This document shows, one piece after another, positions 9,393 to 18,927 of a stretch of 64,000 nt of DNA. The position numbers were made by a program, and so were the translations under genes. The stretch's first letter is position 1. Every line of letters begins with the position of its first letter. This DNA is from Sinorhizobium sojae CCBAU 05684 (GTDB lineage Bacteria > Pseudomonadota > Alphaproteobacteria > Rhizobiales > Rhizobiaceae): NCBI RefSeq assembly GCF_002288525.1, contig NZ_CP023067.1:434001-498000 (forward strand). Reading direction: 5' to 3'. Below the pieces are notes generated by a model, which had not been told where the DNA came from, searched no databases, and saw only the letters and a list, made by a program, of their open reading frames with translations.

Positions 9393-9412
9393 AAGTGCAC
9401 CTGGAGGTGAGC

Positions 9413-10027
9413 ATGTTTGTGACGGCGGCTTATGCCCAGTCAACCACCACCGAAGGCGCCGAAGCGCACGATGCCGCTGCTACCGGTGAGGTGCACACCG
9501 AAACGGGTGTGGCCCACGAAGGTGAGCATGGCTCCGGCGTGTTCCCGCCCTTCGATTCGAGCCATTTCGCATCGCAGCTGCTTTGGCTTGCGATCACGTT
9601 TGGACTTTTCTATCTCCTCATGTCGAAGGTCATCATTCCCCGTATCGGCGGAATTCTCGAGACGCGGCATGACCGGATTGCGCAGGATCTCGACGAGGCA
9701 TCCCGCCTGAAAGGTGAAGCCGATGCCGCCATTGCGGCATATGAGCAGGATTTGGCCAACGCGAAGGCCAAGGGCCATTCGATTGCAGATACCGCCCGCG
9801 AAGCAGCCAAGAACAAGGCGAATGCCGACCGGGTCGCCGTCGAGGCCGATCTCGCCAAGAAGATCGCTGCTGCCGAAACGCGCATCGCCGACGTCAAGGC
9901 CAAGGCGCTTTCCGACGTTGGCGCGATTGCCGAAGAGACGGCATCTGCCGTCGTTACGCAACTGATCGGCGGGACCGTCACCAAGGCCGAGATTTCCGCC
10001 GCCGTCAAGGCGTCTGCGGGCAACTGA
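9413..10027 (+). CDS. atpG: F0F1 ATP synthase subunit b' (second b-type subunit)
   Basis: 204 residues from the ATG at 9413 behind GGAGGTGAGC. An N-terminal Ala/Glu/His-rich stretch precedes one membrane helix ([20 protein letters not shown]) and a long charged Ala/Glu/Lys-rich coiled coil. This is the b' subunit of the heterodimeric peripheral stalk found in photosynthetic bacteria, cyanobacteria and Rhizobiales. It is followed 13 bp later by atpF. Symbol usage varies (atpG, atpF2, atpX), so the symbol is conventional rather than certain. Confidence 0.93.
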   Translation: MFVTAAYAQSTTTEGAEAHDAAATGEVHTETGVAHEGEHGSGVFPPFDSSHFASQLLWLAITFGLFYLLMSKVIIPRIGGILETRHDRIAQDLDEASRLKGEADAAIAAYEQDLANAKAKGHSIADTAREAAKNKANADRVAVEADLAKKIAAAETRIADVKAKALSDVGAIAEETASAVVTQLIGGTVTKAEISAAVKASAGN

Positions 10028-10040
10028 GGAGCGGCCAATT

Positions 10041-10526
10041 ATGGCTCTTGATGCGACTTTCTACGCCTTTGTCAGCCTGATCCTGTTCCTGGCTCTCATC
10101 GCCTATTTCAAGGTTCCGGCCATGATCGCCGGCGCACTCGATTCCCGCGCCGACAAGATCAGCAACGAGCTGGCGGAAGCCAAGCGACTGCGCGAAGAGG
10201 CGCAGGGCCTGGTTGCCGAATACCAGCGCAAGCGCAAGGATGCCGAGGCGGAAGCGGCCAGCATCGTCGCCGCCGCGCAACGTGAGGCGGAGATGCTGAC
10301 GGCGGAAGCCAAGCAGAAGACCGAGGAATATGTCGCTCGCCGCACGGCACTTTCCGAGCAGAAGATCAAGCAGGCCGAGAGCGATGCCATCAACGCGGTT
10401 CGCGCGGCCGCCGTCGACCTTGCGATCAGCGCCGCGGAGAAGGTTCTGGTGGCGAAGGCCGATTCCGGCGCACAGGAAGCGCTCTTCAAGCAGGCGATTG
10501 GCGAGGTCAAGTCGCGCCTGAACTGA
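10041..10526 (+). CDS. atpF: F0F1 ATP synthase subunit b
   Basis: 161 residues: one N-terminal membrane helix (AFVSLILFLALIAYFKVPAM) and a long coiled coil (residues about 30-160) typical of the peripheral stalk b subunit. It pairs with b' just upstream to connect F0 to F1. It closes the F0 cluster and is followed by a clear factor-independent terminator at 10554. Confidence 0.95.
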   Translation: MALDATFYAFVSLILFLALIAYFKVPAMIAGALDSRADKISNELAEAKRLREEAQGLVAEYQRKRKDAEAEAASIVAAAQREAEMLTAEAKQKTEEYVARRTALSEQKIKQAESDAINAVRAAAVDLAISAAEKVLVAKADSGAQEALFKQAIGEVKSRLN

Positions 10527-10553
10527 GATCGGGTTCCGGCTCGTCGGTTAGAG

Positions 10554-10576
10554 AGCCCCGCTTCGGCGGGGCTTTT
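10554..10576 (+). terminator. Factor-independent terminator of the F0 ATP synthase cluster
   Basis: A perfect 8-bp stem AGCCCCGC / GCGGGGCT with a TTCG tetraloop, followed by TTT(T)CT. It lies 27 bases past the atpF stop. Confidence 0.88.
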
Positions 10577-10956
10577 CTATTGGAGAGCGTGTCAAGAAGC
10601 CCATTGTAAAATGTCTGCCATGCAGGACTTTGCGGACGTTGGTCAGGCGCAATCGGGGCGGTCTGCGTGGGCTGGTTCATTTCCACCGCAAAGATTGGAA
10701 TTATGCTTCCTCGGCCGCGTGACGCCGACGGCGCGCCAGCTGCTTGCCGAACGGGCTGGGCTTAACCGGACGATCCGGCAGATCGCGGCTGGCGATGACG
10801 CCGGTTGAACATTAGTCCGCTTCCGCAAGCCAGTGCCGGTGATACCTTCCCCCGCAGCGAATCTGCATTGCCGTCGACTTATAGCGGATTGAGGATCTTC
10901 TTGCCGCCGCTCTTAAAAGTCTTCGCTTTATGGAGTCCTGCCGTAAGCGATCGCCC
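10577..10956. other. Interval between atpF terminator and rnhB with no clear gene
   Basis: Nothing was recognised. On the minus strand at about 10701-10815 a 37-codon open frame ends in FGKQLARRRRHAAEEA, with coding-like codon use, but it has no start codon after its upstream stop. It may be a gene remnant. Confidence 0.35.
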
Positions 10957-11607
10957 TCAGACCTGCCGGAAGGGGCGGAAGGTCATGCGGTGCAGCGAGC
11001 ATGGGCCATGGCTGTCGATCGCGGTGCGATGCTTCGCCGTTGCATAGCCGGCATGCAGGGCAAAGCCATAGGCAGGAAAGGTCGCATCGGCGCGCGCCAT
11101 CATGCGGTCGCGCGTAACCTTCGCGACGATTGATGCGGCAGCGATCGAAACGGAGCGGGAATCGCCTTTGACGATCGCCTTTGCGTGACAGGAAAGCCCC
11201 TGAGGCACATCGCGCCCATCGATCAGGACGAAGCGCGTCGCTGTCGCCAGACCGCAAATCGCCCGGCGCATGGCGTCGAGGCTGGCCTTGAGGATATCGG
11301 TGGCATCGATGTGCCTCGCCGAAGAGGACGCGATTGAGACCGTGGCCGTGGCCATGATCCGGTCGAACAACGCTTCGCGTTGCTCGGCGCTCAGGAGCTT
11401 GCTGTCGTTGAGACCGTCGGGGACCGCATCGGGATCGAGGATGACTGCGGCAGCGACCACCGGACCCGCGAGCGGCCCGCGGCCGACCTCATCGGCACCG
11501 GCAACGGGCCAGAAGCCGTCCCGCTTTGCCGCCAGTTCGAGAGCGAAATCCGGGACCACCGGATGGAGAGGAAAAAGAGGGGAATCGGGCGGTTTGCGAC
11601 GTGACAT
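10957..11607 (-). CDS. rnhB: Ribonuclease HII
   Basis: 216 residues of normal RNase HII layout: [19 protein letters not shown] with the first catalytic Asp-Glu, [20 protein letters not shown] with the third acidic residue, and the K-GD-R motif ([20 protein letters not shown]). It removes ribonucleotides from RNA/DNA hybrids in the cytosol. The start is ATG at 11607. It is convergent with the ATP synthase cluster and separated from the radical SAM gene upstream by a degenerate repeat. Confidence 0.95.
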   Translation of the reverse strand: MSRRKPPDSPLFPLHPVVPDFALELAAKRDGFWPVAGADEVGRGPLAGPVVAAAVILDPDAVPDGLNDSKLLSAEQREALFDRIMATATVSIASSSARHIDATDILKASLDAMRRAICGLATATRFVLIDGRDVPQGLSCHAKAIVKGDSRSVSIAAASIVAKVTRDRMMARADATFPAYGFALHAGYATAKHRTAIDSHGPCSLHRMTFRPFRQV

Positions 11608-11781
11608 GCGGGGGACCCTCGCATATCCGCCCGATTCCCTTCAAGCCCCCCGGCACGAGTGCGGCGGTGACCGGGAGGAAAACCAGCGTCATCCTGAGGC
11701 GGGAGGACGCCGGAGCTGAAATCCTGTCTGCGCTCACGGCGACATGCGTCCCACCGGACGCGGTTATGTCGCTCTAACCAC

Positions 11782-11860
11782 CTACTGCATGTCTCCGTGA
11801 ATTGACCTCGATTTGAGGACAAAGACATTGATCTTGCGCGTCCGATAAGCTGGGCGGCGA
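11782..11860. repeat. Partial RIME-like element between rnhB and the radical SAM gene
   Basis: CTACTGCATGTCTCCGTGAA followed by GAGGACAAAGACATT matches the first palindrome of the element at 9286; the second half (TTGCGCGTCCGATAAGCTGGGCGGCG) is shortened and imperfect. The rest of the 317-bp interval 11608-11924 shows no gene. Confidence 0.65.
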
Positions 11861-11924
11861 AGCGGCGCCCGCGTGAGAGCTGCCGTCCGTTGCCGCCTCG
11901 GTGCCCCGGAGATGCGCGGCGACC

Positions 11925-13082
11925 TCAAAGCAGCGACAATTGCATGCCCATTCCGAGTGGGGGCACGAAGAGATCGTTGCGCAGCTGGCGGCGCGTGAGA
12001 TTGAGGCCAAGCCGCTTGGCGGCGAGTTCGAAGCGCCGGCCGATCTGCCAGGCATAGGGGCCGGCGCCCTTCATCCGCTTGCCGAACTCCGCGTCATAGT
12101 CCTTGCCGCCGCGCATCGAGCGGATCAGCGACATCACGTGCCTGTAGCGATCAGGATAATTTCTCAACAGCCAGTCCCGAAACAGTGGGCTCACCTCCAG
12201 CGGCAGGCGCAGGAGCACATAGCTGGCCTCGGCAGCGCCGGCCGCCTTGGACGCGTCCAGTACGCGTTCGATTTCGTGGTCGTTCAAGGCGGGAATGACC
12301 GGCGCAACCAGGACAGCCGTTGGAATACCGGCCTCGGATACCGCGCGCATCGCCTCAAGTCTTTTGGCCGGCGTCGAGGCCCTGGGCTCCATAGTGCGTG
12401 CAAGCTTCCGGTCGAGGGTGGTCACCGAAATGCCGACACGCGCGAGACCCTTTTCCGCCATCGGTGCAAGCAGATCGATGTCGCGCGTCACCATGGCCGA
12501 TTTGGTAACAATCATCACCGGGTGGTTGGCCGCCTGGAGCACTTCGAGTATTTGGCGCATTATGCGCCATTCCTTTTCGATCGGCTGATAGGGATCGGTA
12601 TTGGTGCCTATCGCGATCGGCCGCAACTTGTAATCCGGCCGCGCCAGCTCTCGCTCCAGCAGGCGCGGGGCGTCCGGCTTGGCGAACAGCCTGGATTCGA
12701 AGTCGACGCCCGCAGAGAGACCCATATAGGAATGGGTGGGCCGCGCGAAGCAATAGATGCAGCCATGCTCGCAGCCGCGATAAGGATTTACTGAGCGGTC
12801 GAAAGGGATGTCGGGGGATTCGTTGCGGGTGATGACCGACCGGGGCTTCTCGATCTGGACCTCCGTTATGAAGGGCGGCAGATCCTTGATGGTCTGCCAG
12901 CCGTCGTCGAAGGTTTCACGGGTTACGGGCTCGAAACGCCCTGACATGTTGAGGCCGGCGCCGCGCCCGCGGCGGCGATCGACATCGATCCTGATGCCGC
13001 TTCCGGTCGCAATGGAGTCGGCGATCTCGGCGCTGTTGCCCGGCGCAAACGCGCCCTGCCTGAGTTGAGACAGTTCGTTCAT
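11925..13082 (-). CDS. Radical SAM protein of the PA0069/SplB-like family
   Basis: 385 residues. The SAM-binding cluster motif CxxxCxxC is clear in YRGCEHGCIYCFARP at about residues 102-116, after an N-terminal region with RRGRGAGLNMSGRF. The rest resembles spore photoproduct lyase-like radical SAM proteins of unknown substrate that are widespread in proteobacteria (PA0069 family). The start is ATG at 13082 behind GAGGAGATTTCC. It stands alone on the minus strand, divergent from the gene at 13254. The reaction is unknown. Confidence 0.85.
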   Translation of the reverse strand: MNELSQLRQGAFAPGNSAEIADSIATGSGIRIDVDRRRGRGAGLNMSGRFEPVTRETFDDGWQTIKDLPPFITEVQIEKPRSVITRNESPDIPFDRSVNPYRGCEHGCIYCFARPTHSYMGLSAGVDFESRLFAKPDAPRLLERELARPDYKLRPIAIGTNTDPYQPIEKEWRIMRQILEVLQAANHPVMIVTKSAMVTRDIDLLAPMAEKGLARVGISVTTLDRKLARTMEPRASTPAKRLEAMRAVSEAGIPTAVLVAPVIPALNDHEIERVLDASKAAGAAEASYVLLRLPLEVSPLFRDWLLRNYPDRYRHVMSLIRSMRGGKDYDAEFGKRMKGAGPYAWQIGRRFELAAKRLGLNLTRRQLRNDLFVPPLGMGMQLSLL

Positions 13083-13253
13083 GGAAATCTCCTCGAACCG
13101 ATTGGCGACTCTGTTCCGTTCTGATTATTTTCCTAGCGCAGGTAATGGAACAAAGCAAGAACAAAATTATTCGGTCGCGCAATCGGAGCGAGGCGATTGG
13201 CTTTGCCCCTGTAATCTTGTGGTATTTTCCTCTGCAATACGCTAGGAACGGCC

Positions 13254-13787
13254 ATGCTGACGATCATTATGGAAACGCGGGACAGCGAAGCGGAGCTAGC
13301 GCAAACGCTTTCCGCCCTTGTAACGGGTGCCGTGGAAGGGCTCGTCAGCGACGTCATTATTCTCGATCACGGTTCCAAGGACGGCTCGATGCATGTCGCC
13401 GACGCCGCCGGCTGTCGCTTCTGCCTCGACTGGGACCTCGTCGATGTCCTGCGCTCGGCACGTGGCGAGTGGCTGATGCTGCTCGAGCCGGGCGCCCGCC
13501 CTCTTGGCCGCTGGGTCGACGAGCTCCTCGAATATGTCTCGCTCAACAAGGCCCCGGCGCGCTTTTCTCCATCGAGAGTGCACAAGCGGCCTCTGCTCAG
13601 CCGCCTGTCGAGGAGGGCGCCTCCGCTCGAGGCTGGGTTCTTGATGCGCAAGCTCGACGCCGTCGCAATGGCGCGTGCCGATATGCGGTTGAGCGATATC
13701 GCCAATGCGCGTTCGGTGTGCAAGCTTGGGACCGAACTCGTTCCGGCCTGGGTTGCGCAAAGCCACCGGATGGCGGAGCGCGCCTGA
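13254..13787 (+). CDS. GT2-like glycosyltransferase-fold protein without a DxD motif
   Basis: 177 residues. The N-terminus looks like a family 2 glycosyltransferase GT-A fold: MLTIIMETRDSEAELAQTL, a segment around VSDVIILDHGSKDGS, and RGEWLMLLEPGARP. Where active enzymes have a metal-binding DxD after the LxxLD position, this reads LLEPGAR, and the protein ends far short of a full GT2 domain. It may be a degenerate or substrate-limited member; function is unassigned. No operon partner on this strand. A hairpin rich in G/C (GGGGTG...CACCCC near 13823-13845) follows. Confidence 0.7.
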   Translation: MLTIIMETRDSEAELAQTLSALVTGAVEGLVSDVIILDHGSKDGSMHVADAAGCRFCLDWDLVDVLRSARGEWLMLLEPGARPLGRWVDELLEYVSLNKAPARFSPSRVHKRPLLSRLSRRAPPLEAGFLMRKLDAVAMARADMRLSDIANARSVCKLGTELVPAWVAQSHRMAERA

Positions 13788-14076
13788 ATCGGGCCGGTAA
13801 AAAGCCGGGCCAACACGGAATAGGGGTGTGCCTTTCGGCACCCCCGAGTCAACGCTTAAATCATCTTTTTCGCGAAATGTCTTTGCCATGCACGCCCCTT
13901 TCCAAATGGCATGCATGTTGTATGTCTCCTGTTTCCCAACATATCCGGGAAAGAGGCGTCGTCGCATTCGTTCAAAGCGGAGAGTCGCTGCCTGCTGCGG
14001 CCGCTTCGCTCGAAGCTAACGGGAAAAATGTAGCGGCTCTTTCCGCCGGCGGCTGTTCCAAAGGGAACAGGCCTCC

Positions 14077-14619
14077 TCAGCTGCGCTTCAGGTGCTCGTC
14101 GAGCCGTGGCATGATCTCGACGAAATTGCATGGCATGTGCCGGTAATCGAGCTGCTGTTTTAGGATTCCATCCCATGCATCCTTGCAGGCCCCGGGCGAG
14201 CCGGGAAGCACGAAGACAAAAGTCGCGTTGGCAACCCCGCCGGTTGCTCGAGACTGGACCGTCGATGTGCCGATCTTGTCATAGGAGATGCGGTGGAAGA
14301 CCTCGGAAAAGCCGTCCATGCGCTTTTCGAAGAGCGGCTCCAGCGCCTCCGGTGTCACGTCGCGACCGGTGAAGCCTGTGCCGCCGGTGGTAATGACGAC
14401 GTCGATTTCGGGGTCGAGCGTCCAGGCTTTCACCTGGTCGAAGATCTTCTGCCGCTCGTCCGGGACGATTGCGCGCGCTTTGAGGAGATGACCCGCTTCG
14501 CGGATCCGCGCCTCGAGCGTATCGCCGGACTTGTCGTCCGCGCGTGTGCGCGTGTCGGAGACGGTCAGGACGGCGATGCCGACGGGAATGAAGCGGCGAG
14601 TCTCGTCGATGCCCGGCAT
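14077..14619 (-). CDS. moaB: MoaB/MogA-type molybdopterin adenylyltransferase-like protein
   Basis: 180 residues with the MoCF/MogA fold signatures: IAVLTVSDTRTRADDKSGD, VVITTGGTGFTGRDVTPEA and VFVLPGSPGACKDAW. The family binds molybdopterin and works in molybdenum cofactor maturation. It starts 6 bp after the ispE stop, so it is probably the last gene of the run polyprenyl synthase-TPR-ispE-moaB, though no metabolic link to isoprenoids is evident. Confidence 0.92.
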   Translation of the reverse strand: MPGIDETRRFIPVGIAVLTVSDTRTRADDKSGDTLEARIREAGHLLKARAIVPDERQKIFDQVKAWTLDPEIDVVITTGGTGFTGRDVTPEALEPLFEKRMDGFSEVFHRISYDKIGTSTVQSRATGGVANATFVFVLPGSPGACKDAWDGILKQQLDYRHMPCNFVEIMPRLDEHLKRS

Positions 14620-14625
14620 CTGGCC

Positions 14626-15537
14626 TTATCCTCTTTTTCCGGCGGTGCGGCTGGCTAGAACGTACCACCCCGTATGAGCGGCGGAAATACGCCGTGCAGC
14701 CGCAGCCGCCGCTTCGTCGCTGCTGAACAGGCCGAAGCAGGTGGCGCCCGAACCGGACATGCGCACGAGGTCTGCGCCCGCCGCGCTCAGGGCGTCGGAC
14801 ACGTGTTCGATCGCAGGTTCCAGGGTCCGCGCCGGCGGTTCCAGGTCGTTACGCATGCCGGCCAGAGCGCTCAGCCACTCCTCGGTCGTTTCAATGCCTT
14901 GCGGTAGCGCCAGCGGTGGGTTCGCCTTTCTGGCAAGCATGCTGAAGATCATCGGCGTTGACACGGCGACGAGCGGGTTGGCGAGCACGATGGAGAAGGA
15001 CGGCAGATCGGCGAGCGGGGTGATCACTTCGCCGATTCCCTTTGCCAGAAGTGCCCGGCCTTCCAGACACATCGGCACGTCGGCACCGAGCTCGAGGGCG
15101 AGCTCATTCAGCCTCTCGGGCTTGATGCTGGCATTCCAGAGCGCAAGCAGCCCCTTGAGCGCCGCTGCGGCGTCTGCCGAGCCCCCGCCAATGCCGGAGG
15201 CGATAGGTACGTTTTTTTCGAGATGTAGATGAACCGGGCCAGCGGCTGCTCCTCGCCCGGCAAGTTCCCGGCGCAGGAGATCGCGTGCGCGAAGGACCAG
15301 ATTGCCATCACGGTCATGAGCCGAGGTCGGCAAATCCAGCGAGAAGCGGCCCGAGACCGTGAAGCGGTCAGTCTCCGCCGGCGCCAAGCCCACTCGGTCG
15401 CCGTGATCGGCGAAGGTGACCAGACTTTCGAGTAGGTGGTGGCCGTCGGCACGCTGGCCGACGACATGCAGCGCCAGATTGATTTTGGCCGGCGCCGCAC
15501 AGTTCAGTGCGAAGCCGGAGAGGTCGCCAGCCCGCAT
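14626..15537 (-). CDS. ispE: 4-diphosphocytidyl-2-C-methyl-D-erythritol kinase
   Basis: 303 residues of the GHMP kinase family. PAKINLALHVVGQRADGHH lies near the N-terminus, the ATP loop is PIASGIGGGSADAAAAL, and the third motif is MSGSGATCFGLF. It phosphorylates CDP-methylerythritol in the MEP isoprenoid pathway. The start is ATG at 15537, only 4 bp after the upstream TPR gene stop, indicating coupling. dxs of the same pathway lies at 58.5-60.4 kb. Confidence 0.95.
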   Translation of the reverse strand: MRAGDLSGFALNCAAPAKINLALHVVGQRADGHHLLESLVTFADHGDRVGLAPAETDRFTVSGRFSLDLPTSAHDRDGNLVLRARDLLRRELAGRGAAAGPVHLHLEKNVPIASGIGGGSADAAAALKGLLALWNASIKPERLNELALELGADVPMCLEGRALLAKGIGEVITPLADLPSFSIVLANPLVAVSTPMIFSMLARKANPPLALPQGIETTEEWLSALAGMRNDLEPPARTLEPAIEHVSDALSAAGADLVRMSGSGATCFGLFSSDEAAAAAARRISAAHTGWYVLASRTAGKRG

Positions 15538-15541
15538 TCTA

Positions 15542-17374
15542 TCAAGATTTCTTGTCCGATGCGGCGGTTTCCGCGGCGCCCTTTTTCGGCAGGGTCTCCT
15601 TGGCATCCGCCGCGGCCGGAACGTTCTGCTCGAGCAGCGGCAGTCCGTTTTCGATCTTTGCCTTGATCTTCGGGATTTCCGCTTCCTCAGGCTCCAACTC
15701 CAGCGCCTGGTTCCATTGGAACACCGCCTCGAGCTTGCGTCCGACCCGCCAATAGGCGTCGCCGAGGTGATCGTTGATCGTCGGATCTCCGGCCATCAGC
15801 TCCGCCGCACGCTCGAGCTCGTCCACCGCCTCGTCGAAGCGGTTCATGCGGAAATAGGCCCAGCCGAGCGAATCGACAATGTAACCGTCGTCGGGCTTGA
15901 GCTCGACCGCCTTGCGGATCATCTCCAAGCCCTCTTCGAGGTTGATGTTCATGTCGACCCAGGAGTAGCCGAGATAGTTCAGAACCTGCGGCTGGTCGGG
16001 ATTGAGCTCCAGAGCCTTGCGGAAATTCGGCTCTGCCTTCTCCCAGAGCTTCTGGCGCTCGTAAGCAATTCCGCGCTGGAAGAAGACGGTCCAGTCGCTG
16101 CGGTTCGGAACCGGCCCGATCGCCTCGACCGCGCGGTCGTAAAGCTCGCCCATTTCCTTGTAGGCCTTGGCATCGGAAAGCACGCTGCCATAGGCAAGAT
16201 AGTTGCGGATGTTCTTGGGATCGAGTTCGATCAGCCCCTGCAGATGCTTCTTCGCCTCGTCGACCTTGCCGATGCCGGCAAGGGCGAGGCCCAGCTGCAG
16301 TTCCGAGACGCGGCGCATCGGCGAGTCTTCCGGCACGCTCTTGTAAAGTGCGATTGCCTCATCTTCCTTCTTCAGGTTTTCGGCAATGCCTCCCAGCATC
16401 ACCAGGACATCAGCACTGCCGGGATCGAGCCGGCGCGCCGTCTGCAGGTAGAGCGATACGATGTCCTCGGCCCCCTCGCGGTTGAGCGCGCCACCGATCG
16501 AGAAAAGCACGGCAGCCGCGCCCTGCACGGCCGTGCGCACCTGCTGCTCCTGGTGCTTGCCGTCTTCGATGCTCTTCCTGAGCGCCTCGAGAGGGGTGTA
16601 ATTGTTGACGAGGTTCTCGCCGACTGAGACCGTATCGAGCGCCTTCTGCTTGTTGCCCTCGCGCGCCTCGAAGCGCGCCAGCGCCTCGACCGCACGCATG
16701 AAGGTGTCCGGCGCGGCACCTCCGCCTTCCCGGTCTAGAATGGCGTCGTTCAGCCGCGCACGCGCCGTCGCCTTGTCGCCGGCGGCCAGAGCAATCGCTC
16801 CGGCATGATAGTTCTTGAACACCCGGAACCATTCCGGCCCGTCGAGCGCCTTGATCTGCGCAAGCGCTTCCTTCGGTCTGCCCTGACCGAATTTCGCCCA
16901 GGCGGAGAGCAGAGTGCTCATCAAACGGTCGAGGTCGTTGGGGCCTTCATATTTCAGCAGCTTCTGCGCCGTGCGGTATTCGCGTTTGCGGATCGCGTCG
17001 ATCGCGCGCACGATCGTGGTGATCCGTTCGACGGCCCGATCGGATTTCAGCTCCTCGGCAATCTTGACGCCTTCATCGAATTCGCCGCCGATCAACAGCG
17101 TGATCATCAGGCGCTGCTTGACGTCCCGGTTGTCCGGCTCGAATTGCAATGCGATTCGGTAGAGGTCTGCCGCCATCGCATAGTCGCGATCGACGTCGGC
17201 CGTCCGCGCCGCCAGGAAGGCGCCGGCGAAGGTATTTGCGCTCCTGAGGTCGAAAGGTTCGGCGTCCTCGACCGCAGTCGCTTCTTCAGCGAAGGCGTAA
17301 TGGCTGCCGGTCGTCGCCACGAGGGCCAGCATTGCCGCGCCGCTGAGAAGGCGAAGGAGTTTGTTCTGCCGCAT
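15542..17374 (-). CDS. Secreted/periplasmic tetratricopeptide repeat protein
   Basis: 610 residues from the ATG at 17374 (AAAGG upstream). An N-terminal signal peptide (LLSGAAMLALVATTGSHYAFA) precedes many helix-pair repeats of TPR type; the clearest are in the C-terminal half, for example KAEPNFRKALELNPDQPQVL, YSWVDMNINLEEGLEMIRKA and the following PDDGYIVDSLGWAYFRMNRF unit. Such proteins scaffold complexes in the envelope. It lies between polyprenyl diphosphate synthase and ispE, 4 bp from the latter. Specific function unknown. Confidence 0.85.
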   Translation of the reverse strand: MRQNKLLRLLSGAAMLALVATTGSHYAFAEEATAVEDAEPFDLRSANTFAGAFLAARTADVDRDYAMAADLYRIALQFEPDNRDVKQRLMITLLIGGEFDEGVKIAEELKSDRAVERITTIVRAIDAIRKREYRTAQKLLKYEGPNDLDRLMSTLLSAWAKFGQGRPKEALAQIKALDGPEWFRVFKNYHAGAIALAAGDKATARARLNDAILDREGGGAAPDTFMRAVEALARFEAREGNKQKALDTVSVGENLVNNYTPLEALRKSIEDGKHQEQQVRTAVQGAAAVLFSIGGALNREGAEDIVSLYLQTARRLDPGSADVLVMLGGIAENLKKEDEAIALYKSVPEDSPMRRVSELQLGLALAGIGKVDEAKKHLQGLIELDPKNIRNYLAYGSVLSDAKAYKEMGELYDRAVEAIGPVPNRSDWTVFFQRGIAYERQKLWEKAEPNFRKALELNPDQPQVLNYLGYSWVDMNINLEEGLEMIRKAVELKPDDGYIVDSLGWAYFRMNRFDEAVDELERAAELMAGDPTINDHLGDAYWRVGRKLEAVFQWNQALELEPEEAEIPKIKAKIENGLPLLEQNVPAAADAKETLPKKGAAETAASDKKS

Positions 17375-17527
17375 ATCAAACCTTTCGTTGCCGAGGGTCC
17401 GGCGCATTGCGCCATCGCTCATTGCTGCGGAGTCGATTGGAAGATCCGGACGCAAGTCTCAAAAAACAGAATGGCTTTTTTGGCGCAGCCCGGCAAGAAA
17501 TTCCTCAAGGAAACGCTGATGTGCGGC

Positions 17528-18535
17528 TCAGCTCACCCGTTCGATGCAGAAATCGATCACCTCGGTTAGCGCCGACTTCCAGGGGGAAGCCGGCAGGGGC
17601 GCGAGCGCATCGCGCGCGATCGTGCCGTAGTGCTGGGCGCGCGCAATCGTATCGGTCAGCCCGCCGTAGCGGTGGATGAGGCCGAGCGCCTTTTCGAGAT
17701 TGGCCGCATCGCTGGCGCCGCCTTCGATGGCTTCGCGCCAGAAGGCGCGGTCCTGCGGCGTGCCGCGACGATAGGAGAGGATGACCGGCAGCGTGATCTT
17801 GCCCTCGCGGAAGTCGTCGCCGACATTCTTGCCGAGATCGCTCGACGAGCCACCATAGTCGAGAACGTCGTCGACGAGTTGAAAGGCGAGGCCGAGATTC
17901 ATGCCGTAGGACTTCAGCGCGTTGCGATCGGCCTTGCTCGCAGCCGCAACGATGGGGCCGACCTCGGAGGCCGCGGCGAAAAGCGCGGCCGTCTTGGCGC
18001 GGATCACCTGCAGATAGTCGTCCTCGGTGGTCTCCATGTTTTTGGCCACGGAGAGTTGGAGAACTTCACCCTCCGCGATCACCGATGCGGCGGTTGACAG
18101 CACGTCGAGCGCATCCAACGAACCGACATCCACCATCATGCGGAAGGCCTGCCCGAGCAGGAAGTCTCCGACGAGCACGCTCGCCTGGTTGCCCCAGATC
18201 GTCCGCGCCGTCGACTTGCCGCGCCTGAGATCGCTTTCGTCGACCACATCGTCGTGCAGAAGCGTCGCCGTATGCATGAACTCGACGCTAGTCGCGAGCT
18301 TGACATGCGCGTCGCCGTCATAGCCGAACATCGAAGCGGCGGCGAGCGTCAGCATCGGCCGCAGGCGCTTGCCGCCCGAGGAAATCAGGTGGTTGGCGAC
18401 CTCCGGAATCATCTGCACGTCGGAGCCCGCCTTGGAAAGAATAAGCTGGTTGACCCGCTCCATGTCCGACGCCGTGAGCCCGACGAGCGGCTTCACGGAC
18501 GCCTGTTTGTTTTTATTGTCTTCCAGCGGTATCAC
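17528..18535 (-). CDS. ispB: Trans polyprenyl (probably octaprenyl/decaprenyl) diphosphate synthase
   Basis: 335 residues from a GTG at 18535; the open frame continues upstream but overlaps the divergent DUF2007 gene. Both aspartate-rich motifs are present: LLHDDVVDESDLRRG (DDxxD) and FQLVDDVLDYGG, with GGKRLRPML upstream. The enzyme makes the long side chain of ubiquinone, which the ubiA product in this window (34.6 kb) attaches to 4-hydroxybenzoate. Chain length cannot be read from sequence; rhizobia generally make Q10, so decaprenyl is likely. Confidence 0.92.
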   Translation of the reverse strand: MIPLEDNKNKQASVKPLVGLTASDMERVNQLILSKAGSDVQMIPEVANHLISSGGKRLRPMLTLAAASMFGYDGDAHVKLATSVEFMHTATLLHDDVVDESDLRRGKSTARTIWGNQASVLVGDFLLGQAFRMMVDVGSLDALDVLSTAASVIAEGEVLQLSVAKNMETTEDDYLQVIRAKTAALFAAASEVGPIVAAASKADRNALKSYGMNLGLAFQLVDDVLDYGGSSSDLGKNVGDDFREGKITLPVILSYRRGTPQDRAFWREAIEGGASDAANLEKALGLIHRYGGLTDTIARAQHYGTIARDALAPLPASPWKSALTEVIDFCIERVS

Positions 18536-18656
18536 TACGCCCAACGCCCCGGACTCCTGTTTCTTGCTCGGTTGTGACAATAGTAAAGAGGTGGCTTGTG
18601 CGGCAAGAGGCGAATTGCCTCGCCCGCTGGAATTTGAGGGAGGAGACCCGATCCCG

Positions 18657-18878
18657 ATGAAGGAACTCATCCGCACCAACGATGCCGTCGTTCTCTCCTT
18701 CGCAGAAAGCCTGATGAAGGATGCCGGGATCGCCTGTTTCGTCGCCGATCGCGACATGAGCATCCTTGAAGGCTCGCTCGGCCTGCTGCCGCGACGCTTC
18801 CTGGTGGCCGAGGAGGATGCCGAGCGGGCTCGGCGCATTCTGATCGAGGCGGGTCTGGAAAAGGAGCTGCGGCAGTGA
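18657..18878 (+). CDS. DUF2007 family small protein
   Basis: 73 residues from the ATG at 18657 behind GGGAGGAGACCC. It reads MKELIRTNDAVVLSFAESLM, then a segment ending RRFLVAEEDAERARRILIEA, the pattern of DUF2007 (a ferredoxin-like fold putative signal-transducing domain). Function is unknown. It is divergent from the polyprenyl synthase and 49 bp before the methyltransferase, suggesting cotranscription with it. Confidence 0.82.
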   Translation: MKELIRTNDAVVLSFAESLMKDAGIACFVADRDMSILEGSLGLLPRRFLVAEEDAERARRILIEAGLEKELRQ

Positions 18879-18927
18879 ATGAGGCATCTCCGCGGACCGG
18901 CCGCTATGCTCGCGCCGAGTGGAAACC

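Noticed and set aside
10701-10815. Coding-like minus-strand frame ending in an Arg-rich tail
   Set aside because: No start codon after the preceding stop, so it cannot be an intact gene; may be a remnant.
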